From assembly GCA_009908535.1 (NCBI GenBank), contig JAAAOD010000127.1, positions 1-6,356 of the forward strand: a DNA stretch of 6,356 nt. Reading direction: 5' to 3'. Positions 1-6,114 of this stretch are shown piece by piece (within the stretch, counting starts at the first letter, position 1; every line of letters begins with the position of its first letter). The notes below the pieces were generated by a model. The model saw nothing but the letters and a program-made list of their open reading frames with translations, was not told where the DNA came from and did no database searches. The position numbers were made by a program, and so were the translations under genes. The stretch is from Verrucomicrobiota bacterium. GTDB lineage: Bacteria; Verrucomicrobiota; Verrucomicrobiia; Opitutales; Oceanipulchritudinaceae.

Positions 1-26
1 ACGGAGACACGGAGACACGGAGACAC
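1..26. repeat. Outer left array, (ACGGAGAC)x3
   Basis: Three perfect copies of the 8-bp unit ACGGAGAC plus two further bases. The array starts at the window edge, so its true length is unknown. The same unit type recurs inverted at 352-385 and, as a partial copy, at 72-88. Confidence 0.9.
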
Positions 27-34
27 TGGAAAAT

Positions 35-62
35 CTCACGCGGAGGCGCGGAGGCGCGGAGG
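35..62. repeat. Inner left arm, (CGCGGAGG)x3
   Basis: Three perfect copies of the 8-bp unit CGCGGAGG fill 39-62, preceded by CTCA at 35-38. The 27 bases at 35-61 are the reverse complement of 288-314 with a single mismatch, so this is one arm of a long inverted repeat that brackets the GxxExxY remnant. Confidence 0.9.
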
Positions 63-71
63 AGAACTTTT

Positions 72-88
72 AAGGAGACACGGAGAGG
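72..88 (+). promoter_or_regulatory. Repeat copy doubling as Shine-Dalgarno for the GxxExxY remnant
   Basis: A partial copy of the outer repeat (GGAGACACGGAGAGG) lies directly before the ATG at 93. GGAG at 82-85 is 7 bases and GAGG at 85-88 is 4 bases before the start. The ribosome binding site of the small gene is therefore made from the repeat itself. That fixes 93 as the natural start. Confidence 0.6.
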
Positions 89-92
89 AATA

Positions 93-287
93 ATGACGGA
101 AGATGAGATCGGGGGATTTGTGGTCGAATGTGCGATCAAGGTGCATCGGGAGACCGTACACAGGGTCCATAAAAAGGAGCTCTTAACCTATCTGAAACTG
201 GCGGATTTGAGGATCGGCTACCTCCTGAATTTCGGTGCGCCGTTGATGAAGGATGGGATCTGCCGCATTATTCATAACCATCAATAG
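93..287 (+). pseudogene. GxxExxY family protein, internally deleted remnant
   Basis: The 64-residue product joins the two ends of a GxxExxY-family protein. Residues 1-22 (MTEDEIGGFVVECAIKVHRE...) match the usual N-terminal helix. From about residue 23 to the end (ELLTYLKLADLRIGYLLNF then GAPLMKDGICRIIH) matches the conserved C-terminus. Intact members are about 125-130 residues, so roughly 60 residues are missing in frame near codons 20-24. The lost part would hold the GxxExxY motif that names the family and the D...ExK-type residues behind its predicted PD-(D/E)XK nuclease-like fold. The product is therefore unlikely to be catalytic. The frame is still open and has a good ribosome binding site. 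It sits between inverted repeat arms and its stop codon touches the right inner arm. The family assignment is from recognised motifs; the deletion is inferred by comparison with the usual length. Confidence 0.8.
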
Positions 288-314
288 CTCCGCGGCTCCG
301 CGCCTCCGCGTGAG
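288..314. repeat. Inner right arm, inverted copy of 35-61
   Basis: Starts on the base after the stop codon of the GxxExxY remnant. Its reverse complement matches 35-61 at 26 of 27 positions. The two arms could pair in single-stranded DNA or RNA to close a loop of about 226 bases that holds the whole reading frame. Confidence 0.9.
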
Positions 315-351
315 ACCAGCAGCAATTTGCCCTTCCCGACCGAATCAGCAT

Positions 352-385
352 CCTCCGTGTCTCCGTCTCTCCGTGTCTCTGTGTG
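352..385. repeat. Outer right arm, inverted copy of the ACGGAGAC array
   Basis: A run of CTCCGTGT/CTCCGTCT/CTCCGTGT-type units. Its reverse complement reads as the outer-left unit type, but with small indels that break the 8-bp register. It ends next to the A run at 386-391. The spacer between inner and outer arms is about 37 bp on this side against 8 bp on the left, so the element is not perfectly symmetric. Confidence 0.8.
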
Positions 386-442
386 AAAAAAGCCGCGATC
401 GAGGGTGGAAGGGCGGGGGAATGTGTGCATGCTCTTGCTACA

Positions 443-1996
443 ATGGAGGAAGCAGAGCAACGACATCCCTTTCTGGAGGGCCTGAGCCGGCATCGCGGGG
501 CCCCGCCGACCCTGCTGGTGATCTTCGGGGCGAGCGGGGACCTGACCGCGCGCAAGCTGGTCCCGGCGCTGTACAACCTCGCTCTGGACAGCCTGCTGCC
601 GGCGGATTTCCGGCTCATGGGTTTCGGGCGGAAGGAGATTCCGGATGAGCAGTTCCGCACTGATGCGCGGGCCTCGATCACCGAGTTTTCGCGTCGGCCT
701 CTCGAGGAAGACGTCTGGAAGGACGTGGAAGGGGGGTTGTATTATCATCAGGGGGCTTACGACGACCCCGAGGCTTATGCCGCCCTGGCGAAGCGGATCG
801 CGCAGATGGAAAAGGAAGCCGGGCACGGCCTGCAGCTGGTCTTTTACATCTCAACCCCGCCGGGGGTGTTCGAACCGATCGTGGAGAACCTCGGGGACTG
901 CGGCCTTGCCCGGCATGAAGTGAAGGGGCAGACGGCGGCGAAAGTCATCATCGAAAAGCCTTTCGGCCATGATCTGGCCTCGGCGAAGCAGCTCAACGAA
1001 GTCATCGTCCGCAACTTCGACGAAGGTCAGGTTTACCGCATCGATCATTACCTCGGTAAGGAGACGGTGCAGAATCTGCTTGTGGCGCGCTTTGCCAATG
1101 CGATTTTCGAGCCCATCTGGAACCGCGAATACGTCGATTCGGTGCAGATCACGGTGGCGGAGTCGGTCGGCGTGGAGGGCCGGGGCGGCTATTACGACGA
1201 AAGCGGAGCGCTGCGGGACATGATCCAGAACCACACCATGCAGCTGCTTTCCCTGATCGCGATGGAGCCGCCGGTGTCGCTCGCTCCGGAGGGCATCCGG
1301 GACGAAAAGGTGAAGGTGCTGAAAGCCGTGCAGCCGCTGGTCCTTCATCCGCCGGAACAGGGAGATGTCGTGAGAGCCCGCTACAAGGAGGGCCTCATGG
1401 AAGGCAAGCGGGTGCCCGGTTACCTGCAGGAGGAGGGGATTCCGAATGATTCCACGACGGAGACCTACGCGGCCCTGCGGCTTAACATCAACAACTGGCG
1501 CTGGCAGGGCGTTCCCTTTTACCTGCGTTCCGGCAAGCGCATGCCGCGCCGCGTCTCCGAGATCGCGATCCAGTTCAAGCGCCCGCCGGGCATTCTGTTC
1601 ACGGGCAGCCGCCGCTTCGACGTGGAGCAGAACACCCTTGTCATCCAGGTGCAGCCGGACGAAGGCATGACGCTGCTGACCAATTCAAAAGTCCCCGGAC
1701 TGGAGACGCGCACGCAGCCGGTGAAAATGCATTTCCGTTACGCGACCACCTTCGGTTCGAACACCCCGGAAGCCTACGAACGGCTTATCCTCGACGCCAT
1801 CATCGGGGACAGCACGCTCTTCATCCGGGGCGACGAGACGGAAGCGTCATGGCAACTCATTACACCGGTTTTGGAGGCGTGGCGGGATCACGGCCAGCGG
1901 GGCCTGGCTGAATATGCGGCGGGCTCGTGGGGGCCTCTCGAGTCCGAGCGGCTGCTCTGGGCAAGCGGGCATGAATGGCGTAAAGCGGGAGTGTAG
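443..1996 (+). CDS. zwf: Glucose-6-phosphate 1-dehydrogenase
   Basis: Cytosolic enzyme that oxidises glucose-6-phosphate to 6-phosphogluconolactone with reduction of NADP+, the first step of the oxidative pentose phosphate pathway. With the start at 443 the product is 517 residues, normal for bacterial Zwf (about 490-515). Visible motifs are the Rossmann dinucleotide loop GASGDL (29-34), EKPFGHDL (171-178) and the substrate-site signature RIDHYLGKE (199-207), which contains the lysine and catalytic-region histidine. The N-terminal HPFLEGLSRHRGAPP is typical of the OpcA-associated type. The frame stays open upstream to a GTG at 383 inside the repeat arm, which is an unlikely start. A GTG at 425 lies 4 bases after GGGGGA and is a real alternative; ATG 443 has no clear Shine-Dalgarno. 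It leads the zwf-opcA-pgl operon, with only 4 bp before opcA. No frameshift or missing motif is seen. Confidence 0.96.
   Translation: MEEAEQRHPFLEGLSRHRGAPPTLLVIFGASGDLTARKLVPALYNLALDSLLPADFRLMGFGRKEIPDEQFRTDARASITEFSRRPLEEDVWKDVEGGLYYHQGAYDDPEAYAALAKRIAQMEKEAGHGLQLVFYISTPPGVFEPIVENLGDCGLARHEVKGQTAAKVIIEKPFGHDLASAKQLNEVIVRNFDEGQVYRIDHYLGKETVQNLLVARFANAIFEPIWNREYVDSVQITVAESVGVEGRGGYYDESGALRDMIQNHTMQLLSLIAMEPPVSLAPEGIRDEKVKVLKAVQPLVLHPPEQGDVVRARYKEGLMEGKRVPGYLQEEGIPNDSTTETYAALRLNINNWRWQGVPFYLRSGKRMPRRVSEIAIQFKRPPGILFTGSRRFDVEQNTLVIQVQPDEGMTLLTNSKVPGLETRTQPVKMHFRYATTFGSNTPEAYERLILDAIIGDSTLFIRGDETEASWQLITPVLEAWRDHGQRGLAEYAAGSWGPLESERLLWASGHEWRKAGV
1987..1991 (+). promoter_or_regulatory. Ribosome binding site GGGAG for opcA
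   Basis: GGGAG lies 9 bases before the ATG at 2001, within the last codons of zwf. It supports 2001 over the in-frame ATG at 1971, which would overlap zwf by 26 bases and lacks such a site. Confidence 0.6.
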
Positions 1997-2000
1997 TGGC

Positions 2001-3002
2001 ATGGCACGACTGATTGACCAGTTACCGGGCGTGGCCATGCCGGTGGAAGAGGTAACGGAGACTCTCCGCCACATGTGGGACACGCCGGCACCGACAGAGG
2101 ACCACCCCCTCGATTTCCGTGCCTCGCAGATGAACCTGATCCTTCATTTCGGGCTGCGGACGACACCGGACGAGGCCACGACCGAATTCGACCGCGCGAT
2201 CGCCTTCGCGCAGACCTATCCCTGCCGGCTGATTGTCCTCTGCCCGGCGGAGGAGACCGGCGGGCCCCATGCCTTTGAAGGAAAATTATTCAGCCAGTGT
2301 TACCTCGGTCGCCACCTGCGGGAAACCTGTTGCTGTGAGGCCCTGATCCTTGGCTATTCTCCGGAGGAATCGGACTTTCTGGAAAGCCAGGTCTCCATCT
2401 GGCTGGAACCGGACCTACCGACCTATCATTGGCTGCACCGGGTGCCGCCGGAACGGGTCGAGCAGTCCTATGAGGGCTTTTTGAAGGATTGCCGGCGCAT
2501 CATTTATGACGGAGCTGTGGAGGGGGACGCCTACGATCCTATTCCATGGCCGGATCCGGACCGTGTCCGTGATCTTTCTCTTGCCCGCTCGCTGCCGCTG
2601 CGGCAGCACATCGGCCAGTTTCTCAGCGGCTTTCCCCCTGCGGAACTCGCGGAGGGATTGCGCAGCCTGAAGGTGGAACATGATAAAGCCCACCACCGTA
2701 TGGCGGGGCATCTGCTGGCGTGGCAACGATCCGCCATAAAGAAGTGTTTTGCCGATCCGCTGGAGGCGAAAAAGGTGGAGTTCTCGGTCAACCCCCTCCC
2801 GGAAGCGGGCGAGGAGACGGAGGCAATCCGTATTGAGTTTTCCTATACAAAAAGAGCAAAGACCTTTGTTTTCGCCTACCAGCCTGAAGACAAAGCCGGT
2901 TCCATCCGGGCAAAGTATCCATCCGGGGCGTACGATCACTCCCTCCATATCGAACCTCTCCCGGAGGCAACGGTTCTTGCAGAGGCCCTCTTTTTCGCCT
3001 GA
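2001..3002 (+). CDS. opcA: Glucose-6-phosphate dehydrogenase assembly protein OpcA
   Basis: OpcA proteins bind glucose-6-phosphate dehydrogenase and, as shown in cyanobacteria, promote its active oligomer or change its substrate affinity. Here the product is 333 residues, in the family's usual range, with no signal peptide or membrane segment. The N-terminal half shows the family pattern: a helical start, then RTTPDEATTEFDRAIAFA followed by PCRLIVLCP (about 74-82), and VSIWLEPDLPTYHWLHRVPP, the OpcA 'DLP' segment. RRIIYDGA follows. The C-terminal half has the charged, beta-rich region expected. Eight cysteines are present, including three in a row at 110-112 and others at 75, 81, 100, 164 and 249. 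Cyanobacterial OpcA is redox-responsive, so these may matter, but this is untested. Its place between zwf and pgl, 4 bp after zwf and 10 bp before pgl, strongly supports the call. Confidence 0.88.
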   Translation: MARLIDQLPGVAMPVEEVTETLRHMWDTPAPTEDHPLDFRASQMNLILHFGLRTTPDEATTEFDRAIAFAQTYPCRLIVLCPAEETGGPHAFEGKLFSQCYLGRHLRETCCCEALILGYSPEESDFLESQVSIWLEPDLPTYHWLHRVPPERVEQSYEGFLKDCRRIIYDGAVEGDAYDPIPWPDPDRVRDLSLARSLPLRQHIGQFLSGFPPAELAEGLRSLKVEHDKAHHRMAGHLLAWQRSAIKKCFADPLEAKKVEFSVNPLPEAGEETEAIRIEFSYTKRAKTFVFAYQPEDKAGSIRAKYPSGAYDHSLHIEPLPEATVLAEALFFA

Positions 3003-3012
3003 TACTGGAAGA

Positions 3013-3741
3013 ATGCAGCAACGAACGACCTCCCTTGGCCGCCTTCATATCGGCGGGCGCGAAGACCTCTTCGCCCAGCTTGCCACCATTCTGAACGCAA
3101 GCACGGAAACGGAACAGGGAAATCTCGCCATCGGCCTCACCGGTGGATCCACGCCGCTGGCTTTTTACCGCTGGGCGGCGGCGGAAAAGCCCTTCAAGGA
3201 GGCGTTTCTTTCCCGTGCGATCTGGAGTGTCAGTGACGAGCGCATGGTCCCTCTGGAAAGCGAGGAGAGCAACTTCGGCAACGCCGACCGGGAGATGCTG
3301 CAGATCATGAAGGTTCCCGGAGAGCGCAAGCTCCCTTTTCCGGTGCAGGTCGATCCGCATTCGGCGGCGCTGGCATTTGACCGGCGCTTCCGCGAACGCT
3401 TCGGGGCGAACGCCTTTTCCGTCTGCCTCCTTGGCATGGGCGATGACGGGCATACCGCCTCCATCTTTCCCGGCAGTCCCCTGCTGGCGATCGAGGCGGA
3501 CGCTTTTTTCGCCCCCGTGGACGTGCCGGGCAAGGGATGGCGCCTGAGCATCACCCCGCAGGGACTCGAAGCGAGCCGACGCATCGTCATCATGGTGACG
3601 GGCGCCGGCAAGGCGGAGCGGCTTGCCGAAGTTTTCTCGACGGCGCCTGAACCGGAGCGACTCCCGGTGCAGCTGCTGCACCTTCATGCCGACCGGACCG
3701 ACTGGCTCGTGGACGAGGCAGCGGCCGCTAAGCTACCTTGA
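3013..3741 (+). CDS. pgl: 6-phosphogluconolactonase
   Basis: Hydrolyses 6-phosphogluconolactone, the Zwf product, to 6-phosphogluconate in the cytosol (Pgl/DevB type, glucosamine-6-phosphate isomerase-like fold). The product is 242 residues, normal for this type. Motifs appear in order: TGGSTP (43-48), which binds phosphate; SDER (74-77) followed by ESN (85-87); the active-site loop GMGDDGHTASIFPG (141-154) with the catalytic-region histidine at 147; and VTGAGKA (195-201). The ATG at 3013 is preceded directly by GGAAGA, an unusually close purine run, and the opcA stop is 10 bp upstream. The frame is open further upstream inside opcA, but that part is antisense-like noise without family motifs. 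The last 14 bases overlap the end of tyrS on the other strand. It is the last gene of the operon. Confidence 0.95.
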   Translation: MQQRTTSLGRLHIGGREDLFAQLATILNASTETEQGNLAIGLTGGSTPLAFYRWAAAEKPFKEAFLSRAIWSVSDERMVPLESEESNFGNADREMLQIMKVPGERKLPFPVQVDPHSAALAFDRRFRERFGANAFSVCLLGMGDDGHTASIFPGSPLLAIEADAFFAPVDVPGKGWRLSITPQGLEASRRIVIMVTGAGKAERLAEVFSTAPEPERLPVQLLHLHADRTDWLVDEAAAAKLP

Positions 3742-4909
3742 AGAACGTCCGCTTGCCGGCCTGGATGACGAGGGGGAGGGCGTCGGCGGTGTAGGCGGCG
3801 AACGGATCCGCGGCCTTTTCTCCGTTCACCTTCACGGAACCCTGCGCGACGAGGCGGCGCGCTTCCTTCTTGCTCGGGAAGAGGCCGCTGTTGGCCATGA
3901 GATTGAGGAGGGTCTGGCTTTCCTCGCCGGCGAGGTCGCTCCACGAGTAGGTGGGCATTTCGTCGGGCAGCTCGTTGCGCGAGAAAACCTGCTCGAAACG
4001 GGCCCGCTCCCTTTCGCCCGTATCCGAACCGTGGATACGCGACGTCAGCTCGACGGCGAGGCGCTTTTTCAGCTCCATCGGATGCCCGGAGGCAAGCGCC
4101 TTGATTTCCCCGGCGGTGCGCAGGAGCAGGAGCCGGTAGTAATCCATCATGACCTCGTCGCTGATGGACATGATTTTTCCGAACATCTCTTTCGGAGGAT
4201 CGTTGAAAGCGATGTAGTTGTCCTGCGACTTCGACATTTTCTTCACCCCGTCGGTGCCAACGAGGAGGGGCAGCGTGAGGACGGCCTGTTCCGGCTGGCC
4301 GGCTTCCTTCTGCAGCTGGCGTCCGACGAGGCAGTTGAAGGTCTGGTCGGTACCCCCCAGCTCGACATCCGCCTCCACCATGATCGAATCGTATCCCTGT
4401 ACGAGCGGGTAGAGAAACTCGATGATGGAAATGGGGGTGTTGGCCTGGTAGCGCCTGTGGAAATCGTCCCGTTCGAGCATCCGGGCCACGGTCATTTTCC
4501 GGGCGAGGGCGAGGCAGTCCTTGAAGGACATGCCGTTGAACCATTCCGAGTTGAAGCGCACCGTGGTCTTTGCCGGATCGAGGACCGCATAGGCCTGCTC
4601 GACGTAGGTTTGCGCGTTCTCGCGGATTTCGTCTTCCGTGAGAACCGGTCGTGTGGCGGAACGTCCGGAGGGATCGCCGATGAGCGTGGTGTAGTCTCCT
4701 ATGATGAGGACGGCCTCATGGCCGAGGTCCTGGAACTGGCGCAGCTTGTTGAAGACGACCATGTGGCCGAGGGTGAGGTCGGGGCGTGTCGGATCGACCC
4801 CGAGTTTCACTTTCAGGCGCTTGCCGGCATCAAGGCGCTGAAAAAGCTCCTCCTCGCCATAAAGGGCTTCGGCATTCTGCCGGATTAGGTCACGTGCGTT
4901 CATAGGCAT
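3728..4909 (-). CDS. tyrS: Tyrosine--tRNA ligase
   Basis: Charges tRNA-Tyr with tyrosine using ATP; class I aminoacyl-tRNA synthetase, cytosolic and essential. The product is 393 residues, fitting the TyrZ-like bacterial subgroup of about 400. The ATP-binding HIGH element reads TLGH (46-49) after GVDPTRPD, so the first histidine is threonine. The segment LIIGDYTTLIGDPSGR follows. The tyrosine-site motif GGTDQ is at 185-189, and the second signature KMSKS is intact at 224-228. The C-terminal end (about 335-393, with SKKEARRLVAQGSVKVNG) is an S4 RNA-binding domain that contacts the tRNA. The start could be ATG 4909 or ATG 4903 two codons later; neither has a clear Shine-Dalgarno. It lies 45 bp after cfa on the same strand, so the two may be co-transcribed. 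Its stop codon is inside the 3' end of pgl. Confidence 0.97.
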   Translation of the reverse strand: MPMNARDLIRQNAEALYGEEELFQRLDAGKRLKVKLGVDPTRPDLTLGHMVVFNKLRQFQDLGHEAVLIIGDYTTLIGDPSGRSATRPVLTEDEIRENAQTYVEQAYAVLDPAKTTVRFNSEWFNGMSFKDCLALARKMTVARMLERDDFHRRYQANTPISIIEFLYPLVQGYDSIMVEADVELGGTDQTFNCLVGRQLQKEAGQPEQAVLTLPLLVGTDGVKKMSKSQDNYIAFNDPPKEMFGKIMSISDEVMMDYYRLLLLRTAGEIKALASGHPMELKKRLAVELTSRIHGSDTGERERARFEQVFSRNELPDEMPTYSWSDLAGEESQTLLNLMANSGLFPSKKEARRLVAQGSVKVNGEKAADPFAAYTADALPLVIQAGKRTFFKVA

Positions 4910-4954
4910 TGGAAAAGGGGCGAGTTTCGGCCCTGCGCACGCGGGGTCAAGGCC
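4910..4954. other. cfa-tyrS spacer
   Basis: The 45 bases between cfa and tyrS hold a small stem at 4931-4946 (CCCTGC with GCGGGG, one wobble pair, 4-base loop). On the minus strand, the transcribed direction, it has a C-A mismatch and no T run after it, so it is not a convincing terminator. This favours read-through from cfa into tyrS. Confidence 0.35.
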
Positions 4955-6085
4955 TCAGCGCGGGGCAAGGTAACCGCCGGCCCTGCCGCGGGGGGAGAAG
5001 ACGACCTGCCAGAGCTGCGTACGCCGCGAACGGAAGGTGGCCGCGCAGGAGAGCAGGTAGTAGCGCCACATGCGATAAAAGCGGTCGCCGTAGCTCTCCG
5101 CGAAGGTTGGCCATGCCTCCTCGAAATTGGTGTGCCAGCTCATGAGCGTGCGGTCGTAATCGGCCCCGAAATTGTGCCAGTCCTCCATGGTGAGCAGGCC
5201 TTCCGCCGCCTCGGCGATCTGTCGGGCCGAGGGCAGCATGGAATTGGGGAAGATGTATTTCTCCAGCCATGGATCTCCTTCGGTGGAGGAGCGACCGCCG
5301 CCGATCGTGTGCAGCACCGCCAGTCCGTCCGGTGGCAGGCAGCTTTCCACGATTTCCATGAAGCGTCGGTAGTTTTTGTAACCGACGTGTTCGAACATCC
5401 CGATGGAGAAAACGCGGTCGAAGGATTCATCGATCGCGCGGTAATCCTGCAGACGAATTTCGACGGGCAGGCCACGGCAGCGTTCCGTCGCCTCCTTCAC
5501 CTGTTCTTCCGAGACGGTGACCCCGACGACGTCGACGCCGTAGTGCTTCGCGGCGTGAAAGGCCGCGCCTCCCCATCCGCACCCGATGTCGAGCACCCGC
5601 ATGCCCGGTTCAAGTTCCAGCTTGCGGCAGACGAGGTCCAGCTTGGCGCGCTGGGCATCGGCGAGGTTCGTGGCCTCGCGCCAGTACCCGCAACTGTAGG
5701 TCATGGACGGATCGAGCATGGCAGCATAGAAATCGTTTCCGATGTCGTAATGCCGCTTGCCGACCTCGAAGGCCCGGCGTCGCTGCTGCAGATTGACCAC
5801 CCGCGCCCGTAGATGGAGGGCGAGGGCGGTCAGCGGTTTCACCCGTTGGTCGATGCGTTCGCGGAGGATTCGGGTGAAGAATTCATCGAGAGCTTCACAG
5901 TCCCACCAACCATCCATGTAGGCTTCCCCGAGACCGAGAGAACCATGGAGGAAGATCCGGGTGTAGAAGCGGTCGTCGTGAACCTGTGGATCCCAGGGTC
6001 GGTCGCCGCCGAGGCGGATGTCCGCCTCGGCGAGCAGGTTCGCCAGACGGTCTTTCAGGGAATTCAACGACATGGTGGAACGCAT
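4955..6085 (-). CDS. cfa: Cyclopropane-fatty-acyl-phospholipid synthase
   Basis: Adds a methylene group from S-adenosylmethionine across the double bond of unsaturated fatty acyl chains in membrane phospholipids, a change linked to stress and stationary phase. The product is 376 residues, close to the 382 of E. coli Cfa. The N-terminal lipid-binding part has GSLGLGEAYMDGWW (48-61). The methyltransferase core has HYDIGND (112-118), YSCGYW (130-135), the SAM loop VLDIGCGWGG (164-173), GMFEHVGYKNY (229-239), HTIGGG (259-264), YIFPN (277-281) and EDWHNFGADY (301-310). The bicarbonate-site residues known from E. coli (C139, E239, H266, I268, Y317) align with C132, E232, H259, I261 and Y310, so the enzyme should be active. 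Starts at 6085 and at 6073 (four codons in) are both possible. A candidate promoter at 6086-6114 would favour 6073. It is the first gene of the minus-strand block. Confidence 0.96.
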   Translation of the reverse strand: MRSTMSLNSLKDRLANLLAEADIRLGGDRPWDPQVHDDRFYTRIFLHGSLGLGEAYMDGWWDCEALDEFFTRILRERIDQRVKPLTALALHLRARVVNLQQRRRAFEVGKRHYDIGNDFYAAMLDPSMTYSCGYWREATNLADAQRAKLDLVCRKLELEPGMRVLDIGCGWGGAAFHAAKHYGVDVVGVTVSEEQVKEATERCRGLPVEIRLQDYRAIDESFDRVFSIGMFEHVGYKNYRRFMEIVESCLPPDGLAVLHTIGGGRSSTEGDPWLEKYIFPNSMLPSARQIAEAAEGLLTMEDWHNFGADYDRTLMSWHTNFEEAWPTFAESYGDRFYRMWRYYLLSCAATFRSRRTQLWQVVFSPRGRAGGYLAPR

Positions 6086-6114
6086 TCTTTACCATTCTGG
6101 CAGCCGCCTGACAA
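6086..6114 (-). promoter_or_regulatory. Candidate sigma-70-type promoter of cfa
   Basis: On the minus strand TTGTCA (6114-6109) is separated by exactly 17 bases from TAAAGA (6091-6086), which is preceded by TGG, an extended -10 pattern. The -35 is 5 of 6 to consensus; the -10 is only 3 of 6. Transcription would begin near 6079, leaving almost no leader before the ATG at 6073. This is pattern matching only. Confidence 0.3.

Larger units (their letters stand above)
1..386. mobile_element. Candidate degenerate repeat-flanked element carrying a GxxExxY remnant
   Basis: This stretch consists of short GC-rich tandem arrays arranged as nested inverted repeats around one small broken reading frame. 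Left to right it has an outer array (1-26), an inner array (35-62), a second outer-type copy (72-88), the reading frame (93-287), an inverted inner arm (288-314), a 37-bp unrelated spacer, and an inverted outer arm (352-385). The inner arms match at 26 of 27 bases. The symmetry around a single gene suggests a unit that moves or amplifies as a block. No transposase, target-site duplication or defined left end is visible, because the outer array begins at base 1 and may continue outside. An alternative is a locally amplified repeat with no mobility. The mobile reading is inference. Confidence 0.45.

Noticed and set aside
1..62. CRISPR-like array
   Set aside because: Units are 8 bp in perfect tandem without unique spacers, and no cas gene is present.
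383..442. Extended zwf start at GTG 383
   Set aside because: The added 20 residues arise from the repeat arm and leader, resemble no Zwf N-terminus, and have no ribosome site.
439..444. TACAAT with an upstream TG, an extended -10-like string overlapping the zwf ATG
   Set aside because: Transcription from it would start after the ATG at 443, and there is no -35 at 416-421. Most likely chance.
3623..4888. Long plus-strand open frame of 421 codons opposite tyrS
   Set aside because: It is the antisense shadow of tyrS in GC-rich DNA. The minus-strand frame has all TyrRS motifs, and this one has none.
4945..4950. TTGACC on the minus strand as a -35 for a separate tyrS promoter
   Set aside because: No acceptable -10 lies 16-18 bases downstream; the spacer is too short and GC-rich.
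5132..5812. Plus-strand open frame of 226 codons opposite cfa
   Set aside because: Antisense shadow of cfa; no recognisable domain, and cfa is complete with all catalytic residues.
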